The translations under genes were made by a program, and so were the position numbers. A stretch of 9,702 nt of DNA from JBBRZF01 sp038236965 (GTDB lineage: Bacteria; Acidobacteriota; Terriglobia; Terriglobales; Acidobacteriaceae), in contig JBBRZF010000137.1 of assembly GCA_038236965.1 (NCBI GenBank), positions 1-9,702 on the forward strand. The letters are read 5' to 3'. Each line of letters starts with the position of its first letter. Position 1 is the stretch's first letter. The notes below the pieces were generated by a model that worked only from the letters and a program-made list of their open reading frames with translations, had not been told where the DNA came from and ran no database searches. Positions 5,794 through 9,702 of this stretch are shown in pieces.

Positions 5794-6732
5794 ATGAAGC
5801 GTAGAAATTTTTTGAAGACGATGGGCTTGGGCGCGGCCGCCTTGGCGATGCCGGAATTCGCGATGTCGGGGGCGAGCAAGCCGCAGATCGCCATCACGAT
5901 GGATGATCCGCACCTAGTGACGGATTGCGGACTGACGGCGGAGGAGACGAACCGGAGAATCCTCGGCGCGCTGAGTGAGCACAAGATAAAGGCCACGCTG
6001 TTCGTCTGCAGAATGCGGGTGGAGAGCGATGCGGGGCGAGCGTTGCTGAAGGCTTGGGGCGACGCAGGACACAGGTTGGGGAATCACAGCTATTCGCATT
6101 TTTATCTGCCGTCGAAAAAAATAACTCTCGAGGCCTTCTGTGATGACGTGGTGAAGGGCGAGGGAGTTATCTCCGGTATGAAGGGCTACGAAAAAATGTT
6201 TCGATTCCCTTTCTTCAAAGAGGGCGACACGGCGGAGAAGCGCGATGGAGTCAGAAAATTTTTGTCGGCGCGCGGGTATGGAGTGGTGGGACGGGCGACC
6301 ATCGATGCGTCAGATTGGGCGGTCGATGCGCGCATGGTGGCCCGCTATAAAACGGACGCAAAGGCGGAGTTGAAGGCTTATCGCGAGTTCTACCTGGAAC
6401 ATATGTGGGAGCGTTCGCGGTACTACGACGAGTTGGCGAAGAAGGTGGTGGGGCGTCCGGTAAAACATACGGTGCTGGTCCACTACAGCGCATTGAATGC
6501 GTATTTCCTAGGCGACCTGCTGGATATGTATCGCAAGCGCGGGTGGGAGCTGATTGATTCAGTCGACGCGTATGGCGATGCGGTATATCAGCGGCAGCCG
6601 AACATTCTTCCGGCGGGCGAAAGCTTGATCTGGGCGTTGGCGAAAGAGAGCGGCAAGTTCGAAGGAGAGCTTCGCTATCCGGGGGAAGATGATGTTTACG
6701 AGAAGCCGCGGATGGATGCGTTGAAGCTGTGA
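5794..6732 (+). CDS. Tat-exported NodB-type polysaccharide deacetylase
   Basis: This 312-aa protein belongs to carbohydrate esterase family 4 (NodB homology domain), metal-dependent enzymes that remove N- or O-acetyl groups from polysaccharides such as peptidoglycan, chitin or xylan. The N-terminus has a twin-arginine signal, RRNFLK (3-8), followed by a hydrophobic stretch to about residue 20, so it is probably exported folded. The five NodB motifs can be followed: MT1 ITMDDPH (Asp37, Asp38), MT2 HSYSH (98-102, metal-binding histidines), MT3 RFPF (137-140), MT4 DASDW (171-175) and MT5 LVH (228-230). TMDD in place of the common TFDD is a mild variation. An SD-like AGGA lies 7 nt before the ATG. 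The gene is divergent from gltX across a 111-bp spacer. The target polymer cannot be told from the sequence. Confidence 0.9.
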   Translation: MKRRNFLKTMGLGAAALAMPEFAMSGASKPQIAITMDDPHLVTDCGLTAEETNRRILGALSEHKIKATLFVCRMRVESDAGRALLKAWGDAGHRLGNHSYSHFYLPSKKITLEAFCDDVVKGEGVISGMKGYEKMFRFPFFKEGDTAEKRDGVRKFLSARGYGVVGRATIDASDWAVDARMVARYKTDAKAELKAYREFYLEHMWERSRYYDELAKKVVGRPVKHTVLVHYSALNAYFLGDLLDMYRKRGWELIDSVDAYGDAVYQRQPNILPAGESLIWALAKESGKFEGELRYPGEDDVYEKPRMDALKL

Positions 6733-6913
6733 GCGAGTACAAGGTTCTAAGAAGAACGAAGGTATAGACCCCTACTTATGCCAAAACCGGGCATATGCAA
6801 GGCCCCGACGGCACCAGACCTCGCTGTAAAGGCTATTTCGATGGAGGATACAGCACAGGCGGCGCAACTCACATCTTAAGGGGCAACGGCGTCTCAGGCG
6901 CTGCGGGTCCTAT
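6733..6913 (+). promoter_or_regulatory. Possible structured leader of the antiporter gene
   Basis: This 181-nt gap between the deacetylase and the antiporter has several complementary pairs: GTTCT/AGAAC (6744-6748/6753-6757), TATGCC/GGCATA (6777-6782/6790-6795, 7-nt loop), GCTGTA/TACAGC (6823-6828/6849-6854), and a long-range GACCC/GGGTC pair (6767-6771/6905-6909) that would close the domain 4 nt before the antiporter ATG. A -10-like TATAGA lies at 6763-6768 without a clear -35. I could not match the sequence to any riboswitch class I know, and short complementary pairs arise easily in GC-rich DNA. No convincing terminator for the deacetylase gene is visible here. Confidence 0.25.
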
Positions 6914-8230
6914 ATGTCTAATACTGAATTCGGCTGTCTTATCTTTCAGCTTTTGCTGCTGATCACGACGGCGCACCTGCTTGGGCATTTATTCACCAAG
7001 TTGCGGCAGCCGCGGGTTATTGGTGAGATTTTGGCGGGCGTGGCCCTCGGGCCTTCGCTGCTGACCCATGTTCCCCATTTTATTTCCGAGTTCCTGATGC
7101 GTTCGCACGCTACGGACGCGTCCCGCGTTTCGCACGAAGCGGTCATCACCTTCCTCTACAACCTGGGATTATTGCTGCTGATGTTCGCCTCCGGTGCGGA
7201 GACGAAGGGTTTGTTCCATCGCAGCGACCGCAAGGAGATCGCCTGGCTCGGCGGAGTTGGCACAGGGGTCCCCTTTATTGCGACCATGCTACTGGCCCCG
7301 CTGCTCCCGCTTACGCTGCTGATGGGCCCGGTACGGCAACGCATCCCCGTGCTGCTGGTGGTTGGCATCGCGGTGGCGGTCACCTCAATTCCGGTGATAT
7401 CGCGGATGATGCACGACCTGAACATCCTGCATACACGCTTTGCGCGACTGGTGCTGGGCGTCGCCGTGCTGGAAGACATCGGCCTGTGGGCGGTGCTGGC
7501 GGTAGCGACGGCTTTGGCTGCGGTAGGCTCGGTTCCGCAGACGACGATTGCAGTCCATGTGATTTCGACGGTCCTGTATTTTGGCATCGGCATGTTGTTT
7601 GCGCCGAAATTGCTAAAGCGACTGAACCGCGCAAAGTGGAATGTACTGGCGCGGACGGCCCCCGTTGGATACGTGGTGGCGGTGTTGCTGGCCTATGCGG
7701 CGGTGGCGGCGGCTCTGGATGTGAGCCTGGTGTTTGCGGCGTTCCTGGCCGGGTTCGGCATGGCGAAGGATTCGGAGCGGCTGGCGGATTCACTGGATGC
7801 ATTGAAGAAGCTTTCCTTCGCGGTGTTCATTCCCATCTACTTTGCGGTGGTGGGATACAGGCTGGACTTGAGCAAGAGTTTTTCGTTCTCGATGCTGGCG
7901 GTGTTCCTGATTGGCGCGTGCGCGCTAAAGCTGATTTCAGCGGGAGCGGGAGCGCGACTGGGAGGCTTCTCGTGGCGTGACTCGTTGAACCTGGCGGTGG
8001 CGACGAATGCGCGCGGCGGGCCTGGTATCGTGCTGGCCAGTGTGGCGTTCGATGCGGGCATCATCAATGCGGCGTTCTACACGACGTTGGTGCTGGTGGC
8101 GGTGCTGACTTCGCAGGCGGCGGGCGTTTGGCTGGAGTTCGTATTGCGCAAGGGATGGCCTCTACTGGAAGGACAGCCAGCAATCGTGCCGGTGGCTCCA
8201 AAGTCGGGAGAAGAAGAGATGGCGGCGTGA
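6914..8230 (+). CDS. CPA2-family cation/proton antiporter (Kef/NapA-like)
   Basis: This 438-aa polytopic inner-membrane protein, with roughly 11-13 hydrophobic segments, matches the Na+/H+ exchanger domain of the CPA2 superfamily and probably exchanges Na+ or K+ for H+. Typical features are the TM1-2 region LRQPRVIGEILAGVALGPS (30-48), a LLLLMFASGAE segment (86-96), TSIPVISRMMHDL (157-169) with the unwound-helix Thr, the transport-site acidic pair in VLEDIGLW (E187, D188), and a later ARGGPGIVLASVAFD segment (366-380). The pair is Glu-Asp; electrogenic members usually have Asp-Asp and Kef proteins Gln-Asp. There is no C-terminal RCK/TrkA-N domain, only a short charged tail. The ATG at 6914 has at best a weak GCGGG upstream; the frame is open back to 6830 without another ATG. 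A strong terminator follows at 8272. Ion specificity is undetermined. Confidence 0.92.
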   Translation: MSNTEFGCLIFQLLLLITTAHLLGHLFTKLRQPRVIGEILAGVALGPSLLTHVPHFISEFLMRSHATDASRVSHEAVITFLYNLGLLLLMFASGAETKGLFHRSDRKEIAWLGGVGTGVPFIATMLLAPLLPLTLLMGPVRQRIPVLLVVGIAVAVTSIPVISRMMHDLNILHTRFARLVLGVAVLEDIGLWAVLAVATALAAVGSVPQTTIAVHVISTVLYFGIGMLFAPKLLKRLNRAKWNVLARTAPVGYVVAVLLAYAAVAAALDVSLVFAAFLAGFGMAKDSERLADSLDALKKLSFAVFIPIYFAVVGYRLDLSKSFSFSMLAVFLIGACALKLISAGAGARLGGFSWRDSLNLAVATNARGGPGIVLASVAFDAGIINAAFYTTLVLVAVLTSQAAGVWLEFVLRKGWPLLEGQPAIVPVAPKSGEEEMAA

Positions 8231-8271
8231 TGAGCGTTGGGAGTTGAAAAGTCAAAGGCGAAGGCAATAAC

Positions 8272-8302
8272 AAAAGCGCGACCGATGGCGGTCGCGCTTT
8301 TT
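8272..8302. terminator. Bidirectional intrinsic terminator
   Basis: A 13-bp perfect stem (8272-8284 with 8289-8301) has the 4-nt loop ATGG. Its GC-rich core GCGCGACCG is flanked by AAAA on the left and TTTTT on the right, so it works as a rho-independent terminator on either strand. It lies between the convergent antiporter (ending 8230) and RDD gene (ending 8330) and should serve both. Confidence 0.93.
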
Positions 8303-8329
8303 CATTCTGCAAAACTGTAAACGCAATAC

Positions 8330-9424
8330 TTATTGCCGCTGGGTGACGTAGGTACGGGAGATGCGGTCATGCCAGCAGAGCATGTCCTGATCGATGGCAG
8401 CCCATGCGAAGCCGAGGCCAACGGACATGCAGGACAACATCATGGAACAGGCGCGGGTACGACGTTCGGCAAAATTCGGCATCCTGCCGTCGAAGGTGCT
8501 CAGGCGGATTCCCGCCAGTTGCATGCCTGCCGTGGCACCTGCATAGACCAACAGCAAATATTGATAGATGCACCAGAAGACTGCGGGCAGGGCCAGGGCT
8601 CCGCCTAGCATCGACTTGTTGTGCGGCAGGTCGGGGATCATCTGCCAGGTGACGGCGCCGAAGATGGCCGAAGCGATGACGACGAAGAGCGTGTCCACCA
8701 ATCCGGCGTAGACGCGCACGGGAATCATCGCGACCTGAAGAGGAATCTCGAATTCGGAAACGGGCGGTTGCGGCTCGTAGGGGAGCTCTTCCTCTTCGAG
8801 GCGTATGTCGGCAAAAAGCGGCCCGTGGATCGTGGGCGCGGACTCTTCGGCGACTTCGAGAATCCGCGGACGCTCGATCATGGGTTCGCCGAGTTCATAA
8901 ACGGGTTCGGGTGGCGGCGGTTGATAGACGGGCTTGGGAAAGACAATGACGTTGGATTCCGGGCGAACGGGTTCCGGAGGCGCGAGGATGGGCGCGCGAT
9001 TAAAATCGAAGTCGGGATCGTCGGGCAGGTCGGCAGGGGCGTCGGGGGCGAAGTTCTGTGCAACGTCGCCGGGACGAAGATCGGAAGAACGAGCATCCGT
9101 GGGATGACCGGTGTAGAGCCAGTCGGCGTCGTCACGCGTGGGCGAGGCAAGATCGGCGACGGGCGTGGCGTGCGCGAGCGGGATATCGAACGAGGACTCG
9201 AAGGTTGCGTTGGCGCGGCGATAGAAGTCGGTATCGGCGGCGACGGAATTTTTATTCGACGGTTGTTCGGCTGCGTCGAAATCGAGGCGCATGGAGGCAT
9301 CGTCGTCTGACTTGTTACGACGGCGAGCGCGATAATTGTTAAGGCGCGAGGCGACTTCACGACGCCACATCTCGTCCTGGCTGATCTGATCCTTCGGGTC
9401 GAAGCTGGGTTCGGCTGAATGCAT
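8330..9424 (-). CDS. RDD-family membrane protein with long acidic N-terminal region
   Basis: The C-terminal part (about residues 237-364 of 364) is an RDD domain: VRVYAGLVDTL with the conserved Arg237 and Asp244, three likely membrane segments (about 238-260, 272-294, 327-345), AGIRLSTFDGRMP with the basic ERRTRA after it, and the typical ending WHDRISRTYV. RDD proteins are inner-membrane proteins, some linked to ion transport, most of unknown function. The first roughly 235 residues are hydrophilic, rich in Asp, Glu and Pro, and probably disordered and cytoplasmic; only a basic helix-like WRREVASRLNNYRARRR near residues 20-37 stands out. I chose the ATG at 9424, which has GAGGA 11 nt upstream; a GTG at 9496 would add 24 residues but has no SD. 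The 3' end meets the shared terminator. The domain call is firm; the role is unknown. Confidence 0.88.
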   Translation of the reverse strand: MHSAEPSFDPKDQISQDEMWRREVASRLNNYRARRRNKSDDDASMRLDFDAAEQPSNKNSVAADTDFYRRANATFESSFDIPLAHATPVADLASPTRDDADWLYTGHPTDARSSDLRPGDVAQNFAPDAPADLPDDPDFDFNRAPILAPPEPVRPESNVIVFPKPVYQPPPPEPVYELGEPMIERPRILEVAEESAPTIHGPLFADIRLEEEELPYEPQPPVSEFEIPLQVAMIPVRVYAGLVDTLFVVIASAIFGAVTWQMIPDLPHNKSMLGGALALPAVFWCIYQYLLLVYAGATAGMQLAGIRLSTFDGRMPNFAERRTRACSMMLSCMSVGLGFAWAAIDQDMLCWHDRISRTYVTQRQ

Positions 9425-9702
9425 TTCTGACTGTTTCCTCGGAACTGCTATGGCGCTGGAGTAAGGAGGCGCGGAATTGGTTGCGAGTGCGCCCACGACG
9501 GTCGGACGCGACTTTGCTCATGCACAACGCAATCGCACGGGTCGTTGGATGCAGACCGCGAATACGTGGCGGATGCGGATTGGCGACGTGCATCGAGCAC
9601 CTCGTCGCAGCGCGAACAAGCCATACCGGATTGGAAGACACCAGAGCGTGCGAAATCGCAGTTTGTGGCAAGCGCGTAAAATAACTTTCGCAAGTAACAT
9701 CC
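9425..9702. other. Right-edge region without a supported gene
   Basis: Reading frames of up to about 100 codons cross this region on both strands, but none has an SD, recognisable motifs or natural-looking composition. It presumably holds the 5' leader and promoter of the RDD gene. An A/T-rich patch near 9677-9697 is the most promoter-like stretch, though I cannot place a convincing -35/-10 pair. I see no tRNA or terminator here. Confidence 0.5.

Noticed and set aside
5683..5913. 77-codon N-terminal extension of gltX
   Set aside because: Not similar to GluRS N-termini, rich in Arg/His/Ser, and overlaps the divergent deacetylase gene; the conserved sequence begins at 5682.
6778..6879. 33-codon ORF in the leader of the antiporter gene
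   Set aside because: No SD, no hydrophobic or other pattern, and not coupled to the antiporter start; random occurrence is likely.
9425..9496. 24-residue longer form of the RDD protein starting at a GTG
   Set aside because: No SD at the GTG, whereas the ATG at 9424 has GAGGA upstream; kept only as an alternative.
9448..9693. 81-codon minus-strand ORF with several Cys residues at the right edge
   Set aside because: It overlaps the start of the RDD gene in another frame, starts with TTG without an SD, and its Cys residues do not form a recognisable metal-binding pattern.

Overview
The window looks like an ordinary chromosomal segment of a GC-rich, Gram-negative-type bacterium. Gene content and style (bifunctional Rel/SpoT, TIGR01777 epimerase, Tat-exported NodB deacetylase, long RDD protein, short tandem intergenic repeats) remind me most of Acidobacteriota. 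That placement is an impression from gene style and was not tested by any search. I see no phage, IS, CRISPR, rRNA or tRNA signature.

Layout from left to right. At the left edge, on the minus strand, are the first nine codons of a probable ridA gene with a strong Shine-Dalgarno (SD). The bifunctional (p)ppGpp synthetase/hydrolase gene lies just upstream on the same strand (97-2304). A spacer of about 300 bp then leads to a plus-strand pair: a 31-codon, signal-peptide-like small ORF (2512-2607) whose stop overlaps the start of a TIGR01777 NAD(P)-dependent epimerase (2607-3503). A hairpin-rich REP-like block (3523-3558) separates this pair from a convergent minus-strand pair: gltX (glutamyl-tRNA synthetase, true start judged to be 5682) followed by ybaK (Cys-tRNA(Pro)/Cys-tRNA(Cys) deacylase type). 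A 7-nt tandem repeat sits between those two. Divergent from gltX is a Tat-signal NodB-type polysaccharide deacetylase (5794-6732). After a 181-bp possibly structured gap comes a CPA2-type cation/proton antiporter (6914-8230). A near-perfect bidirectional terminator (8272-8302) closes that unit and also a convergent RDD-family membrane protein (8330-9424) with an unusually long, acidic, Pro-rich N-terminal half. The last 278 bp hold no gene I can support.

Functional picture: the stringent-response enzyme and two aminoacyl-tRNA quality genes (gltX, ybaK) are housekeeping. The probable RidA clears reactive enamine/imine intermediates. The deacetylase, antiporter and RDD protein concern the envelope and ion transport. 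The window does not obviously contain a new multi-gene system. The points most worth a second look are the small ORF coupled to the epimerase, the -10-like boxes placed immediately before the SD-less starts of rel/spoT and gltX (possible leaderless mRNAs), the several short repeat families, and the gap in front of the antiporter.
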